A stretch of 64,000 nucleotides of DNA. It comes from [Mycobacterium] zoologicum (GTDB taxonomy: Bacteria; Actinomycetota; Actinomycetes; Mycobacteriales; Mycobacteriaceae). Where the stretch lies: the NCBI RefSeq assembly GCF_020172665.1, contig NZ_CP083985.1:938502-1002501 (forward strand), in the 5' to 3' direction. The position numbers were made by a program, and so were the translations under genes. Below are positions 17,481 to 25,053 of this stretch, piece by piece (within the stretch, counting starts at the first letter, position 1; every line of letters begins with the position of its first letter). The notes below the pieces were generated by a model. The model did not search any database and was not told where the DNA came from. It saw only the letters and a program-made list of their open reading frames with translations.

Positions 17481-17945
17481 ATGCAGATCGGCGAGCTTGC
17501 GAAACTCAGTAACACCAGCGCGAAAACCATTCGCTTCTACGAAGACTCGGGGTTGCTGCCGCCTCCGGCGCGCACGGCGTCGGGGTATCGCGACTATGGG
17601 CCCGAGTTCGTGGACCGGCTGCGGTTCATCCATCGAGGCCAAGCGGCGGGGCTGACCTTGCAGAAGGTGCGCCAGATCCTGGCGATCCACGACCGGGGCG
17701 AGGTGCCGTGCGGGCACGTGCGACAAGTCCTTAGTACCCGTCTCGACCAAGTCCGCGCGCAGATCGCCGAACTTGTCGCCCTCGAAGGCCACTTGCAGAC
17801 CCTTCTCGACTACGCGGCGCACGCCGCGCCCACCGAACACGACCAGTCCACGGTGTGCTGGATTTTGGAAAGCGACCTGGATGCCGAGGTCCCCGTCGAC
17901 CTCAGCCGTCCCCGCGACGAGACAGCGGGCGCCGGTGGCGGATAG
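17481..17945 (+). CDS. MerR-family heavy-metal regulator
   Basis: This gene encodes 154 residues from the ATG at 17481. An ATG at 17472 lies inside the operator palindrome and is less likely, and the message may be leaderless. The N-terminal winged helix (MQIGELAKLSNTSAKTIRFYEDSGLLPPPARTASGYRDYG, in part) is typical of CueR/ZntR/PbrR-like proteins, followed by a dimerisation helix. Candidate metal ligands are the Cys in GEVPCGHV, where MerR-type sensors carry a conserved Cys, and the Cys in STVCWILE near the C-terminus. It is divergent from pacL3-ctpV across a perfect palindrome and most likely activates that exporter in response to a soft metal such as Cu(I). Confidence 0.88.
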   Translation: MQIGELAKLSNTSAKTIRFYEDSGLLPPPARTASGYRDYGPEFVDRLRFIHRGQAAGLTLQKVRQILAIHDRGEVPCGHVRQVLSTRLDQVRAQIAELVALEGHLQTLLDYAAHAAPTEHDQSTVCWILESDLDAEVPVDLSRPRDETAGAGGG

Positions 17946-18729
17946 AAGGCCTGACCAAGACGGCAGCGACGTGCCCGGGCGGTCATGGACCGATGTGTGG
18001 TTGCCGGCAGTCCTGCTGAGTGTGGCAGGGGTGGGCTGGTGGTGGTCGGTGGTCAGCGCCCGCGGCATGGGCGGCGACACAATGACCATGGACGGCGACT
18101 CAGGAATGTCCATGGGGGGCCAGTCACCGATGTCGTTCTCCGCGTTCCTCATCGCGTGGGTGGCCATGATGGCGGCGATGATGCTTCCCGCGGTCGTGCC
18201 CGTGGTTCGCTCCTACGCCCGCGCCGCCGCGGCTCCGGCGCTCATCTTCGTCGCCGGATATTTGGCGCTGTGGAGCGCCACCGGCATCCCTGCCTTTGTC
18301 GCGTGGAGCCACTTCACTGGACCGGTGGCGCACGGATCTGGGTGGGCCGGCCGCCTGGCCGGCGCGGTGGCCGTCGCCGCCGGGCTGTATCAGCTCACAC
18401 CGCTGAAGGCGACCTGCCTGCGGCACTGCCGCTGGCCGATGCCGTTGTCTCTGCCGCCCGGCCAGCGCCCCGACTACGGTCTGGCACGGGCGCTTGTTGC
18501 CGGCGGCCGCTACGGCATGTTTTGCCTAGGCAGTTGCTGGATGCTGTTCGTACTCCTGATCGCCCTCGGCACCATGCAATTGGCGTGGATGCTGTCGCTT
18601 TCGGTGGTGATCTGGCTGGAGAGAACGGCCCCCTTCGGCGACCGGGTCAGGCGCTGGACAGCGGCGACGCTCGTAGTTGTTGGCGTTGCGCTGCTGGTGC
18701 ATCCCGCATTTGTCAGCCACCTCGTCTAA
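17935..18729 (+). CDS. DUF2182 membrane protein
   Basis: This gene encodes 264 residues from the GTG at 17935, overlapping merR by 11 bp and so coupled to it. Seven hydrophobic segments are visible. A Met/Gly-rich extracytoplasmic loop (MGGDTMTMDGDSGMSMGG) follows helix 1. DUF2182 motifs include AWVAMMAAMMLPAVVPVV, YQLTPLKATCLRHCRWP, with the conserved CLxHC, and GMFCLGSCWMLF. DUF2182 is described as a predicted metal-binding integral membrane family. The Met-rich loop and Cys pairs suit copper, in line with the MerR/CtpV context. Its biochemical role is unknown. Confidence 0.82.
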   Translation: MADRRPDQDGSDVPGRSWTDVWLPAVLLSVAGVGWWWSVVSARGMGGDTMTMDGDSGMSMGGQSPMSFSAFLIAWVAMMAAMMLPAVVPVVRSYARAAAAPALIFVAGYLALWSATGIPAFVAWSHFTGPVAHGSGWAGRLAGAVAVAAGLYQLTPLKATCLRHCRWPMPLSLPPGQRPDYGLARALVAGGRYGMFCLGSCWMLFVLLIALGTMQLAWMLSLSVVIWLERTAPFGDRVRRWTAATLVVVGVALLVHPAFVSHLV

Positions 18730-18772
18730 TGAAACTCGTCATCACCACGACGCAGCAACCGTGGCTCAAGGC

Positions 18773-18809
18773 CCTGGCCACGGGCCCAGTAATGGGTTGG
18801 CTGGCCAGG
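18773..18809. terminator. Bidirectional hairpin between DUF2182 and arsC
   Basis: The outer arms CCTGGCCA (18773-18780) and TGGCCAGG (18802-18809) enclose an inner stem CCCA-GTAA-TGGG (18785-18796). It lies between two convergent genes and can serve both. No U-tract is present. Confidence 0.6.
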
Positions 18810-18833
18810 TTTGTCGCGTCGTCACCTGGTCGA

Positions 18834-19250
18834 TCAGTCGTTTCCGGCGGCGGGCAGAAGTTCGGCGATCAGGGCGTGGACGCGGTTGGCGATGTCGTCG
18901 CGGATGGAGCGGACGACCTCGAGGGGTTGGCCGGCGGGGTCTGGCAGTTTCCAGTCGCGGTAGGTGATGCCCGGGTAGTAGGGGCAGGTGTCGCCGCAGC
19001 CCATGGTGATCACGACGTCGCTGGTCTGCACGGTGTCGGCGGTGAGCACCGTGGGCGTGTTGGCGGTGATGTCGATGCCCCGTTCGGCCATTGCGGCCAC
19101 GGCGGCCGGGTTGATCTGGTCGGTGGGTTCGGTGCCCGCGGAGCGGACTTCGATGCGGTCGTCGGCCAGGTGGGTGAGCAGTGCGGCCGCCATTTGGGAG
19201 CGTCCGGCGTTATGCACGCAGACGAACAGGACGCTGGGTTTATCAACCAT
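18834..19250 (-). CDS. arsC: Arsenate reductase, LMW phosphatase type
   Basis: This gene encodes 138 residues. The active-site loop CVHNAGRSQMA (Cys11 as nucleophile) and the SAGTEP segment mark the low-molecular-weight phosphatase-like ArsC fold, which reduces arsenate to arsenite. MGCGDTCPYYPG supplies further cysteines. The position where the thioredoxin-coupled enzyme of S. aureus has its last resolving Cys is Gly here, so reduction may depend on mycothiol/mycoredoxin, as in other actinobacteria (inference). It shares a TGATG overlap with acr3, so arsenite made here is passed to the exporter encoded just upstream. Confidence 0.93.
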   Translation of the reverse strand: MVDKPSVLFVCVHNAGRSQMAAALLTHLADDRIEVRSAGTEPTDQINPAAVAAMAERGIDITANTPTVLTADTVQTSDVVITMGCGDTCPYYPGITYRDWKLPDPAGQPLEVVRSIRDDIANRVHALIAELLPAAGND

Positions 19251-20344
19251 CAGCGGGCACCGCTTGGCTCGGGTTGTGGTCGAAACAAGCGGGTGCGCAG
19301 CGCCAAGGACACGTAGACCAATCCGACCAGCACGGGTACTTCGATGAGTGGGCCGACGACCCCGGCCAAGGCTTGCCCGGAGGTAGCGCCGTAGGTGGCG
19401 ATCGCCACGGCGATCGCGAGTTCGAAGTTGTTGCCGGCGGCGGTGAACGCCAACGTGGTGGTGCGCGGGTAGCCGACCTTCAGGACGGCGCCGAGCAGGT
19501 AGCCGCTGGCCCACATGATGGCGAAGTAGGCCAGCAGTGGCACCGCGATGCGGGCGACATCGAAAGGCCGGGAGGTGATTTGGTGGCCCTGCAGGGCGAA
19601 CAGGATGACGATGGTGAACAACAGCCCATACAGTGCCCACGGGCCGATACGGGGTAAAAACTGTGACTCGTACCAGGGCCGGCCCTTGGCCCGTTCACCG
19701 AGGCGGCGTGACAGGTACCCGGCCAGCAGCGGGATGCCCAGGAAGATCAGCACGGATTTGGCGATCTGCCACGGCGAGACCTCGATCCCGGTCTGGGGCA
19801 GGTGAAGCCAGCCGGGCAGCACCGAGAGGTAGAACCAGCCCAGCGCGGCGAACATGAGGACTTGGAAGATCGAGTTCAACGCGACCAGCACCGCGGCGGC
19901 TTCGCGGTCCCCGCAGGCCAGGTCGTTCCAGATGATGACCATGGCGATGCAGCGGGCCAGCCCGACGATGATCAACCCGGTTCGGTATTCGGGCAGATCG
20001 GGCAGCAGCAGCCAGGCCAGGGTGAACATCACCGCCGGACCGATCAGCCAGTTCAACACCAGCGAGGACACCAGCAGTTTGCGGTCGGAGGTGACCTCGC
20101 CGAGCTGGTCGTAGCGGAGCTTGGCCAGCACCGGATACATCATCACCAACAACCCAAGGGCGATGGGCAACGAAACCCCGTCAACCTCGATAGCGCTGAG
20201 TTCCGCTCCCAGGCCTGGCACCAGCCGCCCCAACAACAGGCCGGCGGCCATCGCTACCCCGATCCACAGCGGCAAGAACCGGTCCAGTGTGGAGAGCTTG
20301 GCGGCCACTGCGGGTGCAGCAGTCGATACGGCGGTGTCACTCAT
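19250..20344 (-). CDS. acr3: ACR3 arsenite exporter
   Basis: This gene encodes 364 residues from the ATG at 20344 behind GGGAGAG. It is a ten-helix ACR3-type permease (PLWIGVAMAAGLLLGRLVP first helix) with the conserved functional Cys in GLARCIAMVIIWNDLACGD and the TLAFTAAGNNFELAIAVAIA signature. It exports arsenite using the proton motive force. Order in the operon is arsM, acr3, arsC on the minus strand, with the divergent arsR next to arsM, giving one arsenic block. It overlaps arsC by one base. Confidence 0.94.
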   Translation of the reverse strand: MSDTAVSTAAPAVAAKLSTLDRFLPLWIGVAMAAGLLLGRLVPGLGAELSAIEVDGVSLPIALGLLVMMYPVLAKLRYDQLGEVTSDRKLLVSSLVLNWLIGPAVMFTLAWLLLPDLPEYRTGLIIVGLARCIAMVIIWNDLACGDREAAAVLVALNSIFQVLMFAALGWFYLSVLPGWLHLPQTGIEVSPWQIAKSVLIFLGIPLLAGYLSRRLGERAKGRPWYESQFLPRIGPWALYGLLFTIVILFALQGHQITSRPFDVARIAVPLLAYFAIMWASGYLLGAVLKVGYPRTTTLAFTAAGNNFELAIAVAIATYGATSGQALAGVVGPLIEVPVLVGLVYVSLALRTRLFRPQPEPSGAR

Positions 20345-20446
20345 AGGTTTCTCTCCCGATGCGCGAACGGTCAGCCGCTTCGCTGGCAACTATCAACGTG
20401 AAGTGGGTTGGGGTGTGAGGGCGCGGTCGCGTTGTCTGCGGCTGCC

Positions 20447-21235
20447 TCAGTCAGACGATGCGGCGGGTTTGGTGGCGCGGATGATCGCGCCGTGCATTCC
20501 TTCGGCCACCTGGTGGGTGAACGTCACTGAGGCATCGACGAATCCGGCCGCGGCCAGTCCGTCCAGATACTCCTGGCGGGACAGTGCCCCGGCGATGCAG
20601 CCGACGTAGGAGCCGCGTTCGGCGCGCTCGGCCGCGCTGAGGTGGTCTTCGGCGACGACGTCGGAGATCCCGATCCGCCCTCCTGGGACCAGGACGCGGA
20701 ACATCTCGGCGAGCACGGCGGGTTTGTCGGCGGACAGGTTGATCACGCAGTTGGAGATCACCACGTCGACGGCGGCGTCGGGCAGCGGGATGTCCTCGAT
20801 GGTGCCCTTGCGGAACTCGACGTTGGCGGCGCCGGCCTTGGCTTTGTTCTCCTCTGCGAGGGCCAGCATTTCATCGGTCATGTCGACTCCGTAGGCAAAC
20901 CCGTTCGGACCCACCCGGCGGGCCGACAACAACACGTCGATGCCGCCGCCAGACCCGAGGTCGAGCACGCGTTCACCGGGGTGTAGGTCGGCGACCGCGG
21001 TCGGGTTGCCGCAGCCCAGGCTGGCTGCGAGTGCGTCGGCGGGAATAGCGGAGTGCTCGTCGGCGTCGTAGAGGCCGGCGCCGAAGATGGTGCCGATGTC
21101 GGCCGAATCGCTGGACCCGCAGCAGCTCGCCGCGGTCAGCACCTCGCTGTTGGTGGCGCCGCCGCCGATCGCGGTGGCGGCCGCACCGTAGCTGGCCCGG
21201 ACCTGATCGCGCAGTTCGTTGTGGTCGGTGGTCAT
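20447..21235 (-). CDS. arsM: Arsenite S-adenosylmethionine methyltransferase
   Basis: This gene encodes 262 residues with AAAGGAGT before the ATG at 21235. The SAM motif is [12 protein letters not shown] and the fold is that of ArsM. The three cysteines that bind As(III) in this family are recognisable: Cys75 in SLGCGNPT, one in ISNCVINLS and one in GCIAGALS. A further CC pair lies at 38-39. ArsM methylates arsenite to volatile or less toxic products. It is first in the arsM-acr3-arsC set and divergent from arsR, whose product should repress it. Confidence 0.93.
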   Translation of the reverse strand: MTTDHNELRDQVRASYGAAATAIGGGATNSEVLTAASCCGSSDSADIGTIFGAGLYDADEHSAIPADALAASLGCGNPTAVADLHPGERVLDLGSGGGIDVLLSARRVGPNGFAYGVDMTDEMLALAEENKAKAGAANVEFRKGTIEDIPLPDAAVDVVISNCVINLSADKPAVLAEMFRVLVPGGRIGISDVVAEDHLSAAERAERGSYVGCIAGALSRQEYLDGLAAAGFVDASVTFTHQVAEGMHGAIIRATKPAASSD

Positions 21236-21286
21236 CCGACCCCACTCCTTTCATCGACAGCTATCTATGGGTGCAGTGTGCACGAA

Positions 21287-21306
21287 GCATCGATACCTGT
21301 CAATGC
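21287..21306. promoter_or_regulatory. Putative ArsR operator between arsM and arsR
   Basis: GCATCGA and TCAATGC form a 7-bp inverted repeat (one mismatch) around TACCTG, in the 89-bp gap between divergent arsM and arsR. CATACT at 21312-21317 fits a -10 box that would start transcription at the arsR ATG (21325), making the mRNA leaderless. Position and dyad fit an ArsR operator serving both directions. Confidence 0.5.
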
Positions 21307-21324
21307 GTGTGTCATACTAGGGCC

Positions 21325-21699
21325 ATGCCCGCCACGGTCACGTCCCCAACCGATCGCGATGACTCGGGCAGTCTTGCGGCGTGCTGCAGCCCGATCATTG
21401 ACGGCGTGCTGGACGCGGTGGCCGCCGAGCGACTGGCTGGCGTGCTTAAGGCGCTGGCCGAGCCGACCCGGCTGCGGCTGGTGTCGCTGATTGCGGGCCA
21501 TGAGGGCGCCCAGGCGTGTGTGTGCGACCTGACCACCCCGGTGGGGCTATCCCAGCCGACCGTATCGCACCACCTCAAAATCCTGGTCGAGGCCGGCCTG
21601 CTGGAACGCACTCAGCGCGGCAAATGGGCCTACTACCGGTTAGTGCCCGCCACCCTGGATGTGCTCGGCGGGGTGTTCGCCCGCGCCAGCCACCGGTGA
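21325..21699 (+). CDS. arsR: ArsR arsenic-sensing repressor
   Basis: This gene encodes 124 residues. The winged helix (LAEPTRLRLVSLIA ... VGLSQPTVSHHLKILVEAGLL in part) is typical of the ArsR/SmtB family. An N-terminal Cys pair (Cys20-Cys21) and Cys65/Cys67 (ACVCDL) match the arrangement described for Corynebacterium glutamicum ArsR (two adjacent N-terminal Cys plus one in the wing/helix region) rather than the E. coli CxC-only site. It should dissociate from DNA on binding As(III) or Sb(III). It is divergent from the arsM-acr3-arsC operon. Confidence 0.9.
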   Translation: MPATVTSPTDRDDSGSLAACCSPIIDGVLDAVAAERLAGVLKALAEPTRLRLVSLIAGHEGAQACVCDLTTPVGLSQPTVSHHLKILVEAGLLERTQRGKWAYYRLVPATLDVLGGVFARASHR

Positions 21700-21729
21700 C
21701 ACGCATCCACTTCGCGGCTGAATGTGCGC

Positions 21730-21769
21730 GGTTAGTCGACGGTTAGTCGGGGCTAAACAGGGCTAAACA
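21730..21769. repeat. Paired 10-bp tandem repeats, possible terminator
   Basis: CGGTTAGTCG occurs twice in tandem (21730-21749), directly followed by two tandem copies of GGGCTAAACA (21750-21769). The two units are partly complementary (GTTAG against CTAAAC), so the block can fold into a repeated imperfect hairpin. It lies between convergent arsR and ctpG and includes the ctpG stop codon at 21763. Confidence 0.5.
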
Positions 21770-24129
21770 CGCTTTGTCTTGGCGACTTGCATGCTGGCGC
21801 TAACTTCAGTCGCCCTGCGGCCGTCGGGTGTCTTGTGTTGCCCCGAGAGGGGTTTGAGGCGCCCGGCGCGCATACCGTTGGCGATGACGACCACTTCGGC
21901 AAGTTCGTGGACCAACACGACGGTAGCCAGGCCGAGGGTTCCGAACACCGCCAGCGGCATCAGCACTGTGATGATTGTCAGCGATAGCCCGACGTTTTGC
22001 AGCATGATCTGCCGGGAGCGTCGGGCGTGGTCTAGTGCTTGGGGCAGGTGACGCAGGTCTTGGCCCATCAGGGCGACGTCGGCGGTTTCGATCGCGACGT
22101 CGGTTCCCATGGCACCCATTGCGATTCCGAGGTCGGCGGCGGCTAGGGCAGGTGCATCGTTGACGCCGTCGCCGACCATCGCGGTGGGCCGCTGGGCGCG
22201 CAGTTGTGCAATCAGGGCAGCCTTGTCTTCGGGGCGCAGTTCGGCATAAATGTGCTGGATTCCAGCTTGGGTGGCCAGCGCCGCAGCGGTGGCAGGGTTG
22301 TCGCCGGTGAGCATCGCGACCTGGTAGCCGCGGTCGCGCAGTCCGGTGATGACCCCGGTGGCTTCTGGACGTAATTCGTCGCGGACGGCGATGGCACCGA
22401 GCAGCTGTCCACCGCGTTCGACGAGAACCGCTGTGGCCCCGGCTTGTTGCATGTGCGTCACGTGATCGGCAAGGTTGGCGGGGTCGATCCAGCCAGGCCG
22501 TCCCAGTCGGATGGCTTGCCCCTCGAGGTGGCCGGTCAGCCCAGCCCCAGGAACGGCATGCACGTCACTCGCGGCGGCCACCGGCGCTTGGGCAGCGGCG
22601 AGCACGGCCGCGGCCAGGGGGTGTTCACTGCGGGCCTCGAGCGCGGCCGCCACCGCCAGCACCTCCTCGCGGGTGGCGGCACTGGTGGTGGCGACGTCGA
22701 TGACGACCGGCCGGTTGGCGGTCAACGTTCCGGTTTTGTCCAGGGCGACGGTGCCGATGGCGCCCAGGGCCTCCAGCGCGGCGCCGCCCTTGATGAGTAC
22801 GCCGAGTTTGGAAGCGGCGCCGATGCTCGCTACGACGGTGACGGGTACCGCGATGGCGAGCGCGCATGGGGAGGCTGCGACCAGCACCACCAGTGCGCGT
22901 TCGATCCAGACCACCGGGCTACCGAAGACGCTGCCGGCCCCGGCGATCAGCGCCCCGGTCATGATGATGCCGGGCACCAGCGGCCGCGCGATGCGGTCGG
23001 CCAGGCGTTGGCTGGCGCCTTTGCGGGCTTGTTCGGCTTCCACGATGTGCACGATTCGCGCCAGCGAGTTGTCCTCAACGGTGGCGGTGACCTGAACCTG
23101 CAGCACTCCGGACCCGTTGATCGACCCGGCGAACACCTCATCACCGATTCCGGCCTCTACCGGCACCGATTCGCCGGTGATCGCCGAGATGTCTAGGGCG
23201 GTGTGCCCGGCACGAATAATGCCGTCGGTGGCCAGGCGTTCCCCGGCTTTGACAATCATCTGATCGCCGACGCGCAGTTCGGTTGTGGCGATCTCGGTTT
23301 CGACACCGTCGCGCAGTACGGTGGCCTGGTCCGGCACCAGCGCCAGCAGGGCGCGCAGGCCGCGACGGGTGCGGGCCACCGCGTATTCCTCCAGGCCCTC
23401 GCTAACCGAGAACAAAAACGCCAGCATGGCGGCCTCACCGACCTGACCGAGTCCGACCGCGCCGAGCGCGGCGGTGGTCATCAACGTGCCGACACCGAGG
23501 CGGCCCTCGGCCAGTCGCTTAGCGGTTGAAGGCACAAACGTCGAAGCACCCACCGCGAGCGCCACGACTTTCAATCCCAGTGCCACCGGCCCGAATGGAG
23601 TCAGCCACGCCGTCACCAGTGAGGCGCCCAGCATCACCCCGGAGAACGCGGCTCGCCGCAGCTTGGCGACGCCCCACAGCCGCTGCGACCCGGGCTGGCC
23701 GGTGTCGTGGTCACAGCAGCCGCCGCTTCCTTCCCCTGACCGTTGGGAAACCATGTCAGCGTGCCCACCTGATCGCGTCCGCGAGCTCCAGTCGAGAATT
23801 CGCTGCACCAGACCGGGGTTGCGCCCATCGACCGAGTGCGGTGCCCGCGGGGGCACCGACTTCGCAGGGATGTGCTCGGCGTCGGCGATCGCCGACAAGA
23901 TGGCCGCGGTGTCGCAGCGCTCGGGCGAATACCAGACCACCACGGACGCCGTGCGGGGGTAGGCGTGGACGGTATCCACACCGGCCACCTTGGCGACCGT
24001 GTCCTCGATCGCGACAGCTCGCATCGCGTCGAAGTGAAACCAGGGCGCATGCACACGTATCCGTCCGGCGCCCGCGGACACTACGCTCAGTGCGGGCCCG
24101 GTATCGGTGGACGCTCCAGTAGTCTGCAC
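21763..24129 (-). CDS. ctpG: CtpG-like P1B ATPase (cadmium/lead type)
   Basis: This gene encodes 788 residues from the GTG at 24129 behind AGGAAGG. The degenerate HMA-like N-terminus ([15 protein letters not shown]) is followed by a linker with possible metal ligands (GGCCDHD). TGES, the membrane motif SPC at 420-422 (in place of CPC), DKTGT from D464, SEHPLA, GDGVND at 653-658 and the C-terminal HELAEVVVIANGMRAG are present. It matches CtpG (Rv1992c), encoded in the M. tuberculosis cmtR-Rv1993c-ctpG operon with the same gene order. The substrate is probably Cd(II)/Pb(II), inferred from CmtR control. A 5'-truncated copy lies at 12828-14099. Confidence 0.92.
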   Translation of the reverse strand: MQTTGASTDTGPALSVVSAGAGRIRVHAPWFHFDAMRAVAIEDTVAKVAGVDTVHAYPRTASVVVWYSPERCDTAAILSAIADAEHIPAKSVPPRAPHSVDGRNPGLVQRILDWSSRTRSGGHADMVSQRSGEGSGGCCDHDTGQPGSQRLWGVAKLRRAAFSGVMLGASLVTAWLTPFGPVALGLKVVALAVGASTFVPSTAKRLAEGRLGVGTLMTTAALGAVGLGQVGEAAMLAFLFSVSEGLEEYAVARTRRGLRALLALVPDQATVLRDGVETEIATTELRVGDQMIVKAGERLATDGIIRAGHTALDISAITGESVPVEAGIGDEVFAGSINGSGVLQVQVTATVEDNSLARIVHIVEAEQARKGASQRLADRIARPLVPGIIMTGALIAGAGSVFGSPVVWIERALVVLVAASPCALAIAVPVTVVASIGAASKLGVLIKGGAALEALGAIGTVALDKTGTLTANRPVVIDVATTSAATREEVLAVAAALEARSEHPLAAAVLAAAQAPVAAASDVHAVPGAGLTGHLEGQAIRLGRPGWIDPANLADHVTHMQQAGATAVLVERGGQLLGAIAVRDELRPEATGVITGLRDRGYQVAMLTGDNPATAAALATQAGIQHIYAELRPEDKAALIAQLRAQRPTAMVGDGVNDAPALAAADLGIAMGAMGTDVAIETADVALMGQDLRHLPQALDHARRSRQIMLQNVGLSLTIITVLMPLAVFGTLGLATVVLVHELAEVVVIANGMRAGRLKPLSGQHKTPDGRRATEVSASMQVAKTKRV

Positions 24130-24223
24130 GATCAACCTTCCTCGTGGATACGGGCGAACCGATTTTCGCCACAATCGGCCGTGGACTTACCCCGCCGCCG
24201 AGAAACCGGCGACGGCTCGTCAC

Positions 24224-24508
24224 TCAGCAGCAGTCGTCATCGTCGGTCTTGGCGCCAACCGGCGCAGCGGCATCCTCGCCGATGCGTTCGCGGGCCTCGG
24301 CGACCACGTCGGCGACTTTCAGCCGGGCCGACTCTGCTGCCACTTCTGCGCGTCGGGTTCCGCGCAGACCCCACTCGGTTGCGGTGACCGCGGCTCGGTG
24401 CACCGGAGCGGTTCCCACGGCCTTGCGCAGTATTTCGTAGGCGCTCACCCCGACCAGCCCGGTGAATACCGTCCCGGCCGCTCTAGCCATGAGTCCATGT
24501 GAAGCCAC
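24224..24508 (-). CDS. pacL2: PacL2-like DUF1490 protein with DDDDCC tail
   Basis: This gene encodes 94 residues from the GTG at 24508, which has AAGGGG at proper distance; an ATG at 24532 lacks one. It shares GTVFTGLVGVSAYEIL, TEWGLRGTRRAEVAAESARLKVADVVAEARERIGED (in part) with the PacL1-like protein at 5269, with which it is strikingly similar. The tail is different: KTDDDDCC, offering thiols instead of histidines. By position it equals Rv1993c (PacL2), partner of CtpG. Thiol ligands fit a cadmium or lead substrate. It lies between cmtR and ctpG in one operon. Confidence 0.87.
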   Translation of the reverse strand: MASHGLMARAAGTVFTGLVGVSAYEILRKAVGTAPVHRAAVTATEWGLRGTRRAEVAAESARLKVADVVAEARERIGEDAAAPVGAKTDDDDCC

Positions 24509-24582
24509 TGCTAACCCCTTCTGTTCGTTCATCTCACTGCGATTGAGCTACTGCGATCGTCGAGTTACCCGAGCAATCTCGG

Positions 24583-24939
24583 TCATCGACCAACGGGTAG
24601 CTCGGCTGCTGCCGACATGACGTGCTCGTCGGCACAGGGTTGGTCGGTATCCACCGCGAGAACAACCTGGACCAATTCGCCCAAGGCCCGGGCGAGGTGG
24701 CTGTCGGCCAGCGCATAGCGAACCTGCCGACCCTCATAGGTGGCGATGACCAGCCCACAGCCCCGCAAACACGACAGGTGATTGGACACATTCGACCGCG
24801 TCAACTCCAGGTGTGCAGCCAGCTGGCCCGGATAGCACACCCCGTCTAGTAGGGCCACCAGAATCCGGCACCGTGTCGGGTCCGCCAGCGCCCGGCCCAG
24901 CCGGGCCAGCGCCGATTCCCGCCTCTCACACGTCAGCAT
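24583..24939 (-). CDS. cmtR: CmtR, Cd/Pb-sensing ArsR-family repressor
   Basis: This 118-residue protein, starting MLTCERRES at 24939, is nearly identical to my recollection of M. tuberculosis CmtR (Rv1994c). All three known Cd(II)/Pb(II) ligands are in place: Cys57 and Cys61 in the recognition helix region (HLSCLRGCGLV) and Cys102 near the C-terminus. CmtR represses its own operon and releases DNA when metal binds. A dyad-containing promoter lies directly upstream (24942-24985). Order cmtR-pacL2-ctpG is the same as in M. tuberculosis. Confidence 0.95.
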   Translation of the reverse strand: MLTCERRESALARLGRALADPTRCRILVALLDGVCYPGQLAAHLELTRSNVSNHLSCLRGCGLVIATYEGRQVRYALADSHLARALGELVQVVLAVDTDQPCADEHVMSAAAELPVGR

Positions 24940-24941
24940 GT

Positions 24942-24985
24942 ACCAAACAGTACAGTAGATGCTGATATAACAGCAAGGGCTGAAT
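24942..24985 (-). promoter_or_regulatory. cmtR promoter/operator
   Basis: On the minus strand TTGCTG (24977-24972) and TACTGT (24955-24950) can serve as -35 and -10 with a 16-bp spacer. Between them lies GCTGATATAACAGC (24961-24974), a 14-bp dyad with one mismatched pair, well placed for CmtR repression. A 44-bp copy with 35 matching bases lies at 27020-27063. Confidence 0.6.
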
Positions 24986-25053
24986 TGTGTGGTACCGGTT
25001 CGCAAGCCCGCCGTCAGCCATGACATCACTCAGCTGGCCCGTCCCTGGAACGC

